Positions 18,157-27,131 of a DNA stretch of 64,000 nucleotides are shown here, piece by piece. Origin of the DNA: Pseudomonas matsuisoli. GTDB taxonomy: Bacteria > Pseudomonadota > Gammaproteobacteria > Pseudomonadales > Pseudomonadaceae. Numbering within the stretch: position 1 is the stretch's first letter; each line of letters begins with the position of its first letter. A program made the translations under genes and the position numbers. Below the pieces are notes generated by a model. The model was not told where the DNA came from, ran no database searches, and saw only the letters and a list, made by a program, of their open reading frames with translations. The stretch spans positions 233,583-297,582 of the forward strand of contig NZ_BMPO01000006.1 of assembly GCF_014647635.1 (NCBI RefSeq), read 5' to 3'.

Positions 18157-19305
18157 TTAGTGCGCGCCGGCACCTTTGCTCAGATCGGCGTCATTCCATT
18201 GATCGTACAGGCACGCGTCTGCAGCGGCCCAACGTACCCGGACATCAGCGCCCGGCTGTACGTTTTGCAGGCCGCTGCCGAGGCTCTTCACCGTAAGCTC
18301 GGTACCGCCTGGCGTGACAACGTTGCAGGTCAGGCTTTCACCGAGAAAAACGATCTCGCGGACCTTCGCCGAAATTTCATTCCAGCCCGAAGGCAGCGCA
18401 GTTTGCTGGGCCGCCTCGACAGAAAGCGCTCGGATTTTCTCCGGGCGCAGCATCAGCAGCACATCCTGCCCAGCTGTGAGCCCGCCAACCGGAACCGTCG
18501 TCAAAGATTGCCCTTCGAAACTGGCCGAGGCATTTGCAACCGACTTCACACGCAAAAAATTCGAGTTACCCAGGAAAGACGCCACAAAAGCGTTCGGCGG
18601 CGACTGATAAAGGTCATAGCCACTCCCAAGCCCGACGATCTGTCCGTGACTGAAAATCGCGATGCGCTGAGACAACCGCATCGCCTCCTCCTGATCATGC
18701 GTGACGTAGACGATGGTGATACCCAGCCGCCGATGCAAATGACGCAGTTCGTCCTGAAGGTCTTCACGCAGTTTTTTATCCAGCGCACCGAGAGGTTCAT
18801 CCATCAACAAGATGCGTGGCTCATAGACCAACGCCCGCGCGATGGCCACGCGTTGCTGCTGCCCTCCGGACAACTGGGCAGGACGCCGATGAGCGAACGC
18901 TTCGAGCTGAACGAGCTTCAGCATCGCGTCGACACGTTTTTGCCGCTCCGCTGTGGTCATCTTGCGCAACGTCAGCGGGAATTCGATGTTGTCGCGCACA
19001 TTCAAATGAGGAAACAACGAGTAGCGTTGAAACACCATTCCGATATCGCGTTTATGGGGCGGCACGTTGATCAGGGATGAGCCGCTAACGAGGATTTCAC
19101 CCGAACTTGGAGTCTCGAAGCCAGCCAGCATCGACAGCGTCGTGCTCTTGCCGGACCCACTGGAGCCGAGGAAGGTCAGGAATTCGCCGTCCCTGATCTC
19201 CAACGAGATGTTGTCGACAGCTGTGAAATCCCCGTAATGCTTGTTGAGATTGCGCAGGCTTACCAAGACGGAAGAAGGCTGATTTTCGCGAACGACGGCA
19301 TTCAT
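18157..19305 (-). CDS. ABC importer ATPase (spermidine/putrescine-type, PotA-like)
   Basis: 382 residues from ATG 19305, which follows a GAGG site; a longer in-frame start overlaps the permease gene and is rejected. Walker A GSSGSGKSTT, Q-loop FQRYSLFPHL, signature LSGGQQQRVAIARAL and Walker B RILLMDEPLGALD are present. A C-terminal TOBE domain (about 280-365) is typical of PotA/FbpC/AfuC importers. It is the last gene of a binding protein-permease-permease-ATPase operon within the heterocycle cluster. Confidence 0.93.
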   Translation of the reverse strand: MNAVVRENQPSSVLVSLRNLNKHYGDFTAVDNISLEIRDGEFLTFLGSSGSGKSTTLSMLAGFETPSSGEILVSGSSLINVPPHKRDIGMVFQRYSLFPHLNVRDNIEFPLTLRKMTTAERQKRVDAMLKLVQLEAFAHRRPAQLSGGQQQRVAIARALVYEPRILLMDEPLGALDKKLREDLQDELRHLHRRLGITIVYVTHDQEEAMRLSQRIAIFSHGQIVGLGSGYDLYQSPPNAFVASFLGNSNFLRVKSVANASASFEGQSLTTVPVGGLTAGQDVLLMLRPEKIRALSVEAAQQTALPSGWNEISAKVREIVFLGESLTCNVVTPGGTELTVKSLGSGLQNVQPGADVRVRWAAADACLYDQWNDADLSKGAGAH

Positions 19306-19315
19306 GTTTTTATCC

Positions 19316-20125
19316 TCAGCCTTTAAGTTCGGCGCGCCGGCGCAAGAGCGCAGCAACGAGCATGATAAGAATCGAGAGCGCAATCAGTAGCGTCGAAGCG
19401 ACGGCAATGACCGGGGTAAGGTCCTGACGCAGGGTGGTCCACATTTTCACTGGCAACGTTTGCAATCCGGGGCTGGCCATCATGATGCTCAACACCACCT
19501 CGTCCCATGAGACGAGAAAGGCAAACAAGCCACCCGCGACGAGACCGGGCCGAATGGCGGGAAACGTCACTTTAAGGATCGCTTGCCAACGCGAAGCCCC
19601 GCAGATCACTGCTGCGTCCTCGATGGACTGATCGAATAACTTCAGTGAGTTGATGATCGAGATGATCGTGAATGGCAGCGCGACGATGACGTGACTGATC
19701 ACGAATGCCGTGAGCGTGCCGGTGTAACCGAACTTCAGGAACAGCGCGTACGTAGCCACCGCTATGATGACCAAAGGCACGATCATCGGCAGCGTAAACA
19801 GAGCATATAGCAGGTCTCTTCCAGGGAATTTCCCGCGCACCAGCGCAAAGGCCGTAGGCAACCCGAGTACCGTAGCGAACACAGTCGTCAGCAGCGCGAC
19901 CTTCAAGCTGACGAAGGCGGACTGCATCCATTGCGCATTGGAGAAGAACTGCTCGTACCATTTGAACGTCCAACCTGGCGGTGGGAACACCAACCACTGG
20001 GAGGACCCGAACGACAACAGCACGATGAACAGGATCGGTAATAACAGGAAGGCAGCGATCACTGCATTCACCGTAAACAGGCCGAAGCGCAGGCGCGGCC
20101 CCATGGCGTTGGCAGACAGCAACAT
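19316..20125 (-). CDS. ABC importer inner-membrane permease (PotC-like)
   Basis: 269 residues from ATG 20125, chosen because the longer frame runs into the neighbouring permease gene and a GAGGT site lies upstream. Six hydrophobic helices and the EAA loop (AAVICGASRWQAILKVTFPAIRPG) identify it as the second permease of a polyamine-type importer. It starts five bases after the stop of the other permease and ends ten bases before the ATPase. Confidence 0.92.
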   Translation of the reverse strand: MLLSANAMGPRLRFGLFTVNAVIAAFLLLPILFIVLLSFGSSQWLVFPPPGWTFKWYEQFFSNAQWMQSAFVSLKVALLTTVFATVLGLPTAFALVRGKFPGRDLLYALFTLPMIVPLVIIAVATYALFLKFGYTGTLTAFVISHVIVALPFTIISIINSLKLFDQSIEDAAVICGASRWQAILKVTFPAIRPGLVAGGLFAFLVSWDEVVLSIMMASPGLQTLPVKMWTTLRQDLTPVIAVASTLLIALSILIMLVAALLRRRAELKG

Positions 20126-20130
20126 GATGC

Positions 20131-21024
20131 TTACCTCGCAGTGGCCGAAGCGGCCGGCGATTCCGGCTGCAACTTCAAGTAGACGTAGAACAGCGCAAGC
20201 GTGATCACGATCAACAACGCCGCAGCGGCACTGGCGACGCCCCAATTCAGGAACGACTGCACCTGCTGGACGATGAACTCAGGAAGCATCATGTTCTGAG
20301 CGCCACCGAGCAACGCCGGTGTCACGTAGTAGCCGAGAGACATGACGAACACCATGAGCGCACCCGAGAAAATCCCCGGTCGGCACAGCGGAATGAACAC
20401 TCGGAAGAAGTTGCGCCACGGGCTAGCGCCGCAGATCGAACCGGCTTGCAATACCATTGGATCGATAGCGCTCATGGTTGCCTGAAGCGGCAAAACGATG
20501 AACGGAATCATGATGTAGGTCATCCCGATCACCACGCCCGTGAGGTTATGCACCATCTCGAGCGGCTGATCGATCACACCGAACGCCATCAGTACCTTGT
20601 TGATCACACCGGATGCTTGCAACAGCACCAGCCACGAATACGTCCTCGCAAGCAGGCTTGTCCACATCGACAACAGCACGATACCCAAAAGCGCGCGACC
20701 CCAACCCCGCGGCACCAGCGTAATTGCCCACGCTAACGGAAACGCGAGAAGAAGACTGATCAGCGTCACCAAGCCCGCCACGGCGAAGGTGTTGAACAAG
20801 ACTTTCGAGTACGCGGAGTTGGCGAATAACTGGGCGTAGTTACTCAGCCCTGGGGTTGGCTCCAGAATGCCGCGCAGAAGCAGCCCGATCAGGGGCGCCA
20901 GGAAAAACAGTCCCAGGAAAATAAGAGCAGGCAAGAGGTAAGGCGCACCCCGCCAGCGGTCGCTGGCTAAACGCGCCTTGCCCGAAGTGGCCGTGTCGAC
21001 CAACGTCGTTCGAAGGGCCGTCAT
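20131..21024 (-). CDS. ABC importer inner-membrane permease (PotB-like)
   Basis: 297 residues. A cytoplasmic N-terminus of about 25 residues is followed by six transmembrane helices. The EAA motif (QAGSICGASPWRNFFRVFIP) contacts the ATPase. It starts one base after the binding-protein stop codon. It pairs with the PotC-like permease to form the channel. Confidence 0.92.
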   Translation of the reverse strand: MTALRTTLVDTATSGKARLASDRWRGAPYLLPALIFLGLFFLAPLIGLLLRGILEPTPGLSNYAQLFANSAYSKVLFNTFAVAGLVTLISLLLAFPLAWAITLVPRGWGRALLGIVLLSMWTSLLARTYSWLVLLQASGVINKVLMAFGVIDQPLEMVHNLTGVVIGMTYIMIPFIVLPLQATMSAIDPMVLQAGSICGASPWRNFFRVFIPLCRPGIFSGALMVFVMSLGYYVTPALLGGAQNMMLPEFIVQQVQSFLNWGVASAAAALLIVITLALFYVYLKLQPESPAASATAR

Positions 21025-21025
21025 G

Positions 21026-22051
21026 TCACTTCACCAACCATTCGTTCCAGCGACCCGCGATCTCACCGCCGTGCTTTGCCCAGTAGGCAAAATCAAGGGT
21101 GACTTGATCCGCTTCGTGGGCGGTAGGCAGATTCGGAGCCAGGTCGGCGTCCAGGCTTTGTACGCTATCCAGGTTCACGGGTGCGTAAGCCGTCAGATTG
21201 GCGAATTCGGCCTGGCCTTTCGCGCCACTGGCATTGGCGAGGAACTTCATCGCAGCGGCTTTGTTCGGCGCGCCCTTCGGAATGACGAGAAAGTCCGCCA
21301 TGACGAGGTTCTGCTTCCAACTGACGCCAACCGGCGCGCCTTCCTGCTGCAGCGCATGGATACGACCGTTCCAAAACTGGCCCATGCTGACCTCACCCGA
21401 AGCGAGCAATTGCTGAGATTGCGCGCCGCCGCCCCACCAGACGATATCCTTCTTGATGGCATCCAGCTTCTTGAAGGCGCGGTCCAGATCGAGCGGATAC
21501 AGCTTGTCCTCTGCAACGCCATCCGCTAACAGCGCGAGTTCGATCACGCCGGGGCTCGGCCACTTGTACAGCGCGCGTTTGCCCGGATAGGTCTTGGTGT
21601 CGAACAGTGCGGACCAGGAGTCCGGCTTGGAGGCGCCGATCCGCGACGGGTTGTAGCCAAGCACGAAGGAGAAATAGAAAGAACCGACGCCATGATCGGA
21701 CACGAAGCGAGGATCGATCCGATCCCGCTGAATCACGCTGAAATCAAGGGGTTCAAGCAGCCCTTCATTGGCCGCGCGCATCGCGAAGTCGGCTTCCACA
21801 TCGACTACGTCCCACTGGACGTTGCCGCTTTCGACCATTGCCTTGAGCTTGCCGTAGTCGGTAGGGCCGTCTTGTACGACGGTTACGCCGGTCTCGGCGC
21901 TGAAAGGGTCCGCCCATGCCTGCGTTTGCGCATCCTGCGTGGTACCGCCCCAACTGACGAAATTGACGGTATCAGCAGCAGCTGAAGCAGCGGCGGCACT
22001 ACCGATCAAGCTTGCACAGAACGCAGCGACGATTCGTTTACGAAATACCAT
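21026..22051 (-). CDS. ABC importer periplasmic substrate-binding protein (PotD-like)
   Basis: 341 residues from ATG 22051, which has a GAGGG site; earlier in-frame ATGs lack one. The signal peptide is cleaved near ASAAA-DT (residue 27). The mature protein begins TVNFVSWGGTTQDAQ, typical of the spermidine/putrescine binding family (COG0687). The pocket is rich in aromatic and acidic residues (KDIVWWGGGAQSQQ), suited to a cationic ligand such as a betaine or quaternary amine. First gene of the importer operon, behind a near-match operator at 22216. I infer uptake of the pathway substrate. Confidence 0.92.
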   Translation of the reverse strand: MVFRKRIVAAFCASLIGSAAAASAAADTVNFVSWGGTTQDAQTQAWADPFSAETGVTVVQDGPTDYGKLKAMVESGNVQWDVVDVEADFAMRAANEGLLEPLDFSVIQRDRIDPRFVSDHGVGSFYFSFVLGYNPSRIGASKPDSWSALFDTKTYPGKRALYKWPSPGVIELALLADGVAEDKLYPLDLDRAFKKLDAIKKDIVWWGGGAQSQQLLASGEVSMGQFWNGRIHALQQEGAPVGVSWKQNLVMADFLVIPKGAPNKAAAMKFLANASGAKGQAEFANLTAYAPVNLDSVQSLDADLAPNLPTAHEADQVTLDFAYWAKHGGEIAGRWNEWLVK

Positions 22052-22215
22052 CTTGCTTGCCCTCATTGTTGTGTTTTTGTGCAAGCGGGCGCTTTTGCCC
22101 GCCTGACGGGAGCAGTGGATCCAGCGGATCTGAAAATGGTGGTCTGACCGGATATTGTTCGTGTGTCCTGCTAGCAGGGTCCGGAAAAGGGGATCGACCT
22201 TATGAATTCCATATT

Positions 22216-22226
22216 ATGGTATTCCA
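22216..22226. promoter_or_regulatory. GntR-type operator upstream of the ABC importer
   Basis: ATGGTATTCCA, one mismatch from the TGGTATACCA palindrome seen at the other promoters of this cluster. It is 165 bases before the binding-protein start, just beyond the ribBA stop. Confidence 0.5.
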
Positions 22227-22249
22227 AACTTTCTGCAAGCGTTTCCCGT

Positions 22250-23356
22250 TCATTCGAACGGGACGCTTTCCACCACCTCGAGATCGTATCCGGTGAGACC
22301 TGCGTACTTGAGCGGGGGGCCAAGATGGCGCAATTTTCCAACGCCCAAATCCTGCAAAATCTGCGCGCCAGTACCGACCTCGGAATAAATCCGGGAAGAG
22401 CCCTGATGGTAAGGGCGTTTAGGTTGTGTCAGCTGGGGTACACGCTCCAGCAGCGCTTGAGAAGACTCATGGTTCGCCAGGACCACAACGACTCCCGCGC
22501 CCTCTTTGGCAATGCGCTCGAGTGCAGCCCAAAGCGTCCAGCTTTTCGGGCCGATGTATTCCGCGCCCACCAGATCACGCAATGGATCAATGGCGTGCAC
22601 GCGTACTAGCGTCGGCGTCTTGCGGTCTATTTGTCCCATCACCATCGCCATATGGACGCCGCCGTTGATGCCATCCTCATACGTGATTAACCGGAACTCT
22701 CCATGGACGGTCGGCAGTTCGCGCTCGCCGATACGCGTGACCGTGTGTTCGTTGCTGAGGCGGTATTGAATGAGATCCGCGATGGTGCCGATCCGAATGC
22801 CGTGCTGGCGCGCGAACGCTTCCAGTTCTGGCCGCCGCGCCATGGTGCCGTCATCGTTCATCACTTCGACAATCACCGCGGCCGGCGTAAGACCCGCCAG
22901 CCGGGCTAGATCACAGCCTGCTTCCGTATGCCCCGCCCGCGTTAGCACGCCGCCTTCTTTTGCCCGTAGCGGAAAGATGTGACCAGGCTGCACCAGATCG
23001 GCCGGTCCGGCATCCGGGCGCACGGCCTCTCTCACCGTGTGCGCTCGATCGGACGCGGAAATACCCGTCGTGATGCCAGTAGCGGCCTCAATGGATACGG
23101 TAAACGCAGTCGAAAACGCGCTGCCATTGCTGGGGACCATCTGCTCCAGACCGAGACGAAGGCAATGCTCGTCGGTCAACGTCAGGCAGATCAGCCCACG
23201 CGCCTCGCGCGCCATGAAATTGATGGACGCCGCCGTGCAATGTTCGGCGGCAATCAAAAGGTCGCCTTCGTTTTCGCGGTCTTCGTCATCGACCAGCAGC
23301 ACCATCTTGCCGCCGCGAAAATCCTCGATGAGCGCATCGATTGGATGGAATGTCAT
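22250..23356 (-). CDS. ribBA: RibBA-like protein: DHBP synthase with degenerate GTP cyclohydrolase II domain
   Basis: 368 residues from ATG 23356, chosen for its GAGG site; the longer frame covers the promoter. The N-terminal half (1-205) is a well conserved 3,4-dihydroxy-2-butanone-4-phosphate synthase: [21 protein letters not shown] and [14 protein letters not shown]. In the C-terminal half the GTP cyclohydrolase II zinc cysteines are missing (the [11 protein letters not shown] segment has none), so it probably does not act on GTP (a RibBX-type arrangement). A palindromic operator and its place among flavin-dependent enzyme genes suggest that it boosts flavin supply for the monooxygenase (inference). 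Confidence 0.88.
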   Translation of the reverse strand: MTFHPIDALIEDFRGGKMVLLVDDEDRENEGDLLIAAEHCTAASINFMAREARGLICLTLTDEHCLRLGLEQMVPSNGSAFSTAFTVSIEAATGITTGISASDRAHTVREAVRPDAGPADLVQPGHIFPLRAKEGGVLTRAGHTEAGCDLARLAGLTPAAVIVEVMNDDGTMARRPELEAFARQHGIRIGTIADLIQYRLSNEHTVTRIGERELPTVHGEFRLITYEDGINGGVHMAMVMGQIDRKTPTLVRVHAIDPLRDLVGAEYIGPKSWTLWAALERIAKEGAGVVVVLANHESSQALLERVPQLTQPKRPYHQGSSRIYSEVGTGAQILQDLGVGKLRHLGPPLKYAGLTGYDLEVVESVPFE

Positions 23357-23389
23357 GGCTATCCTCACCTCATGGAAAAACCGAGACTC

Positions 23390-23401
23390 ATGGTATACCG
23401 T
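23390..23401. promoter_or_regulatory. GntR-type operator between ribBA and DUF1330 gene
   Basis: ATGGTATACCGT, one mismatch from the perfect palindrome. It lies in the 76-base divergent spacer and could control both genes. Confidence 0.65.
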
Positions 23402-23432
23402 AAGACCATCATTCTCCCAAGAGGCGATTCCC

Positions 23433-23726
23433 ATGAAGGGCTACTGGATTGCGCACGTCGACGTCACCGACCCCGAGCGCTACACGGAATACACCAAGCA
23501 CGCGCCGGCTGCGTTTGCTGCATACGGCGGGCGGTTACTGGCGAGAGGCGGGCAATCGGAAGCAATGGAAGGACGCGCTACACCACAACGAAGTGTCGTG
23601 ATCGAATTCGAATCGTATGAGCAGGCGCTCGCGTGTTATCGGTCACCCGAATATCAGGAAGCGGCGAGTTACAGGCAGGGGGTCGCCAATGCAGAGGTGA
23701 TCATCGTGGAAGGCGTCCCGCACTGA
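23433..23726 (+). CDS. DUF1330 / YciI-like small protein
   Basis: 97 residues starting [17 protein letters not shown], with a GAGG site upstream. The [11 protein letters not shown]...Y start, the [11 protein letters not shown] core and the [19 protein letters not shown] motif identify a DUF1330 dimeric ferredoxin-like fold. The function is unknown; such proteins often accompany catabolic clusters and may act as isomerases or small-molecule binders. It is the only rightward gene in this part of the cluster, sharing an operator region with ribBA and converging on the NUDIX gene. Confidence 0.85.
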   Translation: MKGYWIAHVDVTDPERYTEYTKHAPAAFAAYGGRLLARGGQSEAMEGRATPQRSVVIEFESYEQALACYRSPEYQEAASYRQGVANAEVIIVEGVPH

Positions 23727-23752
23727 TGAGTGCGGCGTAGCGGCGCGGCGAA

Positions 23753-24319
23753 CTATTGAACGAAGTGAACACGTCCAGTCGCGTCGTTGCCCACATAGAG
23801 GCCGTAGTGCCCTTTGTCACGCTCTTGAATGTAACGCTCGAGAATCTGCCGTATCGCCGGGTAGTAGATCAAATCCCACGGAATCTCTTCGGGCGCGAAG
23901 AAACGGCACTCGAGCGTTTCAGGACCGAAGTGGCCTGTGTCCTCGATCATCGTCGCGCGAAAGATCAGGTACAGCTCACTGATGGTGGGGACACTGAACA
24001 ACGAATACGGGCATAGAATTTCCGCCAAAATCCCGGACTCCTCCCGCACTTCCCTAAGCGCCGCATCCTCTGCAGTTTCACCGTTTTCCATGAAGCCGGC
24101 AGGCAACGTCCATGTACCAATGCGCGGCGGGATGGCACGTTTACAAAGCAAATAACGCCCCCCGTGCTCGATGATGCAGCCCGTGATGATCTTGGGATTT
24201 TCATAGTGAACGTAGCCGCAGCTCAGGCACACGAGCCGTGGGTGATCGTCGCCTGGAGGCAAGCGACGATCGAGCGACGCGCTACCGCATTGGCAACAGA
24301 AGCGCGGCACGATGAGCAT
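23753..24319 (-). CDS. NUDIX hydrolase with N-terminal zinc ribbon
   Basis: 188 residues. The N-terminal zinc ribbon uses CCQCG and, about 25 residues later, CLSCG. The NUDIX box is GFMENGETAEDAALREVREE followed by SG. The layout resembles NudC/ADP-ribose-type zinc-ribbon NUDIX proteins; the substrate is unknown. It may cleave a nucleotide cofactor such as FAD, which would fit the flavin theme, but this is a guess. Three bases separate it from the upstream gntR, so they are cotranscribed. Confidence 0.9.
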   Translation of the reverse strand: MLIVPRFCCQCGSASLDRRLPPGDDHPRLVCLSCGYVHYENPKIITGCIIEHGGRYLLCKRAIPPRIGTWTLPAGFMENGETAEDAALREVREESGILAEILCPYSLFSVPTISELYLIFRATMIEDTGHFGPETLECRFFAPEEIPWDLIYYPAIRQILERYIQERDKGHYGLYVGNDATGRVHFVQ

Positions 24320-24322
24320 GCT

Positions 24323-25072
24323 TCACATCCCGATCCGAGGGTCTTTCAACGCAATCGGCGGCACGATTTCACGCGCTTTGGCGCCTTCCTGCTTTGCTTC
24401 GAGATATTCGAGCGCGACCTTCGCGGCGGAGCGGACATGGTCGACCGAGGCTTTGTGCGCGGCGATCGGATCACCGCTCTTGATCGCCTCAACCATCCGT
24501 TCCATCTCCTGATTGCTCGAACCGCGGCGATTGATCTGCGATACCGAAGTCGCACGTAAATAGCTGATCCGCGCTTGCAACTGACGCAACTGACCCGCCG
24601 CGATATCGTTGCCCGAGCCTTCCATCAGTACGTCGTAAAAATCCTGTACGGACTCCAGCACCTGCTGTAGCTCGCCGTCCTGCAGCGTCTTGCGGTTGTT
24701 TTCCAGAGCACGTTCCAGCGCACGGATATCTTTGGCGCGAGCACGCAATGTGAAGAGCTGGACAACCATCCCTTCGAGCACGCACCGGAGCTCGTAAAGA
24801 TCGCAGGCATCCTCGAGCGTAATAATCGCAACCCGTGGCCCCTTGGCGTCGGCGAACTCCACCAGCCCCTCGGATTCCAGATGCCGAAGCGCCTCGCGTA
24901 CCGATGTTCGGCTGACGCCCAGCCGCTCGCACAAATCGCGCTCCACGAGACGATCACCGGGAAGCAGCTGGAAATTCATGATGGCGCTACGGAGCTTTTC
25001 GAGCACCATTTCACGCAATGTCACTGGGTTGCGACTCACCTTAAAGCTATCGTCTAGAGGCTGGCGTTTCAT
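24323..25072 (-). CDS. GntR-family (FCD) transcriptional regulator
   Basis: 249 residues. A winged-helix N-terminus (LREMVLEKLRSAIMNFQLLPGDRLVE...LCERLGVSRTSVREALRHLESEGLVEF) is followed by an all-helical FCD ligand-binding domain (about 90-220). The FadR/FCD branch binds TNGTNNACNA-type palindromes, which matches the four TGGTATACCA-like sites around it. I infer that it represses the monooxygenase, importer, ribBA and DUF1185-led operons until the substrate or an intermediate appears. Confidence 0.93.
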   Translation of the reverse strand: MKRQPLDDSFKVSRNPVTLREMVLEKLRSAIMNFQLLPGDRLVERDLCERLGVSRTSVREALRHLESEGLVEFADAKGPRVAIITLEDACDLYELRCVLEGMVVQLFTLRARAKDIRALERALENNRKTLQDGELQQVLESVQDFYDVLMEGSGNDIAAGQLRQLQARISYLRATSVSQINRRGSSNQEMERMVEAIKSGDPIAAHKASVDHVRSAAKVALEYLEAKQEGAKAREIVPPIALKDPRIGM

Positions 25073-25184
25073 TCAGTGCTCGACTGTTCTGTTCATGGTG
25101 GCGTAAGTGCCTTCAGGCTGACCACGCTCAAGACGGTTCACGATCAACAATGCGACACGCATTTACTCCACCGTGAACACGTTC

Positions 25185-25568
25185 TTACATCCCCTCCTCA
25201 GCCTCGGCGAACGCCTCGCGCGCAATTCGAAAACTGTCGACGGCAGCAGGGACGCCACAGTAGATGCCGACCTGCAGCAGAACCTCTCTGATCTGCTCTT
25301 GGCTCAACCCATTGCGCAGAGCGCCGCGGATGTGAAGCTTCAATTCGTGGGGACGATTGAGCGCGGAAATCATGGCCAAGTTTATCATGCTGCGTTCTTG
25401 CATCGATAAACCCTCCCGCCCCCAGACATGACCCCAGCAGTACTCGGTAACGAGCTCCTGCAATGGTTGGTTGAAGTCGTTGGCATTCTCGATGGAGCGA
25501 TTGACGTAGTCATCGCCCAGCACTCGGCGCCGAATTTCCAGACCTTTTTCGTATTTCTCGCTACTCAT
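25185..25568 (-). CDS. Carboxymuconolactone decarboxylase family protein
   Basis: 127 residues of the CMD/AhpD-like helical fold (PcaC branch): RRRVLGDDYVNRSIENAN, VTEYCWGHVWGREGLS, LAMISALNRPHELKLHIRGA and VGIYCGVPAAVDSFR. PcaC decarboxylates 4-carboxymuconolactone. Here there is no protocatechuate pathway, so a decarboxylase or lactone step on a ring-opened butyrolactone-like intermediate is conceivable (inference). Its start overlaps the gabD-like stop by four bases (ATGA). Confidence 0.9.
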   Translation of the reverse strand: MSSEKYEKGLEIRRRVLGDDYVNRSIENANDFNQPLQELVTEYCWGHVWGREGLSMQERSMINLAMISALNRPHELKLHIRGALRNGLSQEQIREVLLQVGIYCGVPAAVDSFRIAREAFAEAEEGM

Positions 25569-27031
25569 GATTCCACCCCATCATCCAGGCCACCCATCAA
25601 GGTGTATTTGATTTCCATGTAGTCGTCGATACCGTAGTGCGAACCCTCACGACCGAGACCGGACGACTTGATCCCGCCGAACGGCGCGACTTCCGTGGAA
25701 ATTAACCCTTCGTTGATGCCGACCATGCCGTATTCGAGCGCCTCACTCATGCGAAATGCACGCCCCAGATTGCGCGTGTAGCAATACGCGGCGAGACCGA
25801 ACTCCGTATCGTTCGCTCGCTTGATCGCCTCGGCTTCAGTACGAAAGCGAAAAACCGCCGCTAAGGGCCCGAAGGTTTCCTCGGTCGCCACGCTCATCCG
25901 CTCGTCGACATTGCTGATAACAGTTGGCTTGAAAAAGTTTTGCCCAAGCGGATGACGCTCACCGCCACAATGCAGCTCCGCGCCTTTTTCCAAGGCGTCT
26001 CGCACATGCGCCTCGACCTTTTCTACCGCGCGCTCGTTAATCAGCGGCCCCTGCTCTACGCCTGCACTGAAGCCCGAACCCACCCGCAATTCGTTCACGC
26101 GCTCTGCCAAACGCGCCACGAACGCGTCGTGAATCCCATCCTGCACAAGAAAGCGGTTCACGCAGACGCAAGTCTGACCGGCATTACGAAACTTCGCGAT
26201 CAGTGCACCTTCAACCGCACGCTCGAGGTCAGCATCGTCGAACACGATGAAAGGCGCATTACCACCGAGCTCGAGCGACACTTTTTTCAAGGTGTCGGCA
26301 CTTTGTCGCATCAAGAGCTTGCCGATCGGTGTAGAGCCGGTGAACGAAAGCTTGCGCACCACCGGGCTCGCACATAATGCATTGCCAATCGCGACGGCAT
26401 CTCCGGTGACCACGTTGAGCACACCCGCGGGGAGACCTGCCTGCTCGGCCAATGCTGCCAGCGCCAGCGCGGTGAAAGGGGTTTCGGGCGCTGGCTTGAC
26501 GATGCACGTACAGCCTGCCGCGAGCGCCGGTCCAACCTTGCGCGTGATCATTGCCGCTGGAAAATTCCAGGGCGTAATAGCAGCCACGACGCCAATCGGT
26601 TCGCGGGTCACCAGGATGCGTGCATCGGCGCGATGACTGGGAATGGTATCGCCGTAGGTGCGCCGTGCTTCCTCGGCGAACCACTCGATGAAACTGGCGG
26701 CGTAAAGAATTTCCCCGCACGCTTCAGCTACGGGCTTGCCCTGTTCGAGTGTCAGGAGTTCAGCCAATGCATCGGTATGCTCGATCATCAGCGCGTGCCA
26801 GCGCTTGAGCACCGCACTGCGATGCGCAGCCGTCAGTCCGCGCCACGCAGGCAATGCCGACTCGGCGGCCTCGATCGCCTCTACGGTCTCGCTTTCGCCC
26901 ATATGAGGAACCGTTCCGATCGACTGATCAGTCCCAGGGTTCAGGATGTCTTGAACGCTACCATTGGCAGCGTCGCGCCAGATGCCATTAATGAAAGCCT
27001 GCTGGCGCAGGAGAGATGCAGCAGGTGTCAT
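25565..27031 (-). CDS. Succinate-semialdehyde dehydrogenase-like aldehyde dehydrogenase (GabD-like)
   Basis: 488 residues from ATG 27031; a GTG six bases upstream is an alternative. Catalytic motifs: ELGGNAPFIVFDDADL with Glu, and FRNAGQTCVCVNRF with the nucleophilic Cys. The TCVCVNR context and ITPWNFPAAMITRK are typical of GabD-type succinate-semialdehyde dehydrogenases. In pyridine and trigonelline ring-cleavage pathways the same enzyme makes succinate for the TCA cycle. It lies after a terminator-like hairpin and is coupled to the CMD protein gene. Confidence 0.92.
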   Translation of the reverse strand: MTPAASLLRQQAFINGIWRDAANGSVQDILNPGTDQSIGTVPHMGESETVEAIEAAESALPAWRGLTAAHRSAVLKRWHALMIEHTDALAELLTLEQGKPVAEACGEILYAASFIEWFAEEARRTYGDTIPSHRADARILVTREPIGVVAAITPWNFPAAMITRKVGPALAAGCTCIVKPAPETPFTALALAALAEQAGLPAGVLNVVTGDAVAIGNALCASPVVRKLSFTGSTPIGKLLMRQSADTLKKVSLELGGNAPFIVFDDADLERAVEGALIAKFRNAGQTCVCVNRFLVQDGIHDAFVARLAERVNELRVGSGFSAGVEQGPLINERAVEKVEAHVRDALEKGAELHCGGERHPLGQNFFKPTVISNVDERMSVATEETFGPLAAVFRFRTEAEAIKRANDTEFGLAAYCYTRNLGRAFRMSEALEYGMVGINEGLISTEVAPFGGIKSSGLGREGSHYGIDDYMEIKYTLMGGLDDGVES

Positions 27032-27042
27032 GACCACTCCGC

Positions 27043-27073
27043 AAAAAAAAGGCCGCGCGGAACACGCACGGCC
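27043..27073 (-). terminator. Intra-operon terminator between flavin reductase and gabD-like gene
   Basis: On the minus strand the stem GGCCGTGCG/CGCGCGGCC (one G-T pair) is followed by eight T. It lies about 60 bases after the flavin reductase stop and 12 bases before the gabD-like start, next to that gene's ribosome binding site. Confidence 0.75.
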
Positions 27074-27131
27074 AAAAGGGTGATTTCAATGCTTGGACGG
27101 TCAGGCATTTTCCGGTCCGTCAGGGCGTCAG

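Noticed and set aside
23357-23432. FMN riboswitch upstream of ribBA
   Set aside because: The spacer is only 76 bases, too short for the conserved FMN element, and is filled by the operator and ribosome sites of two divergent genes.
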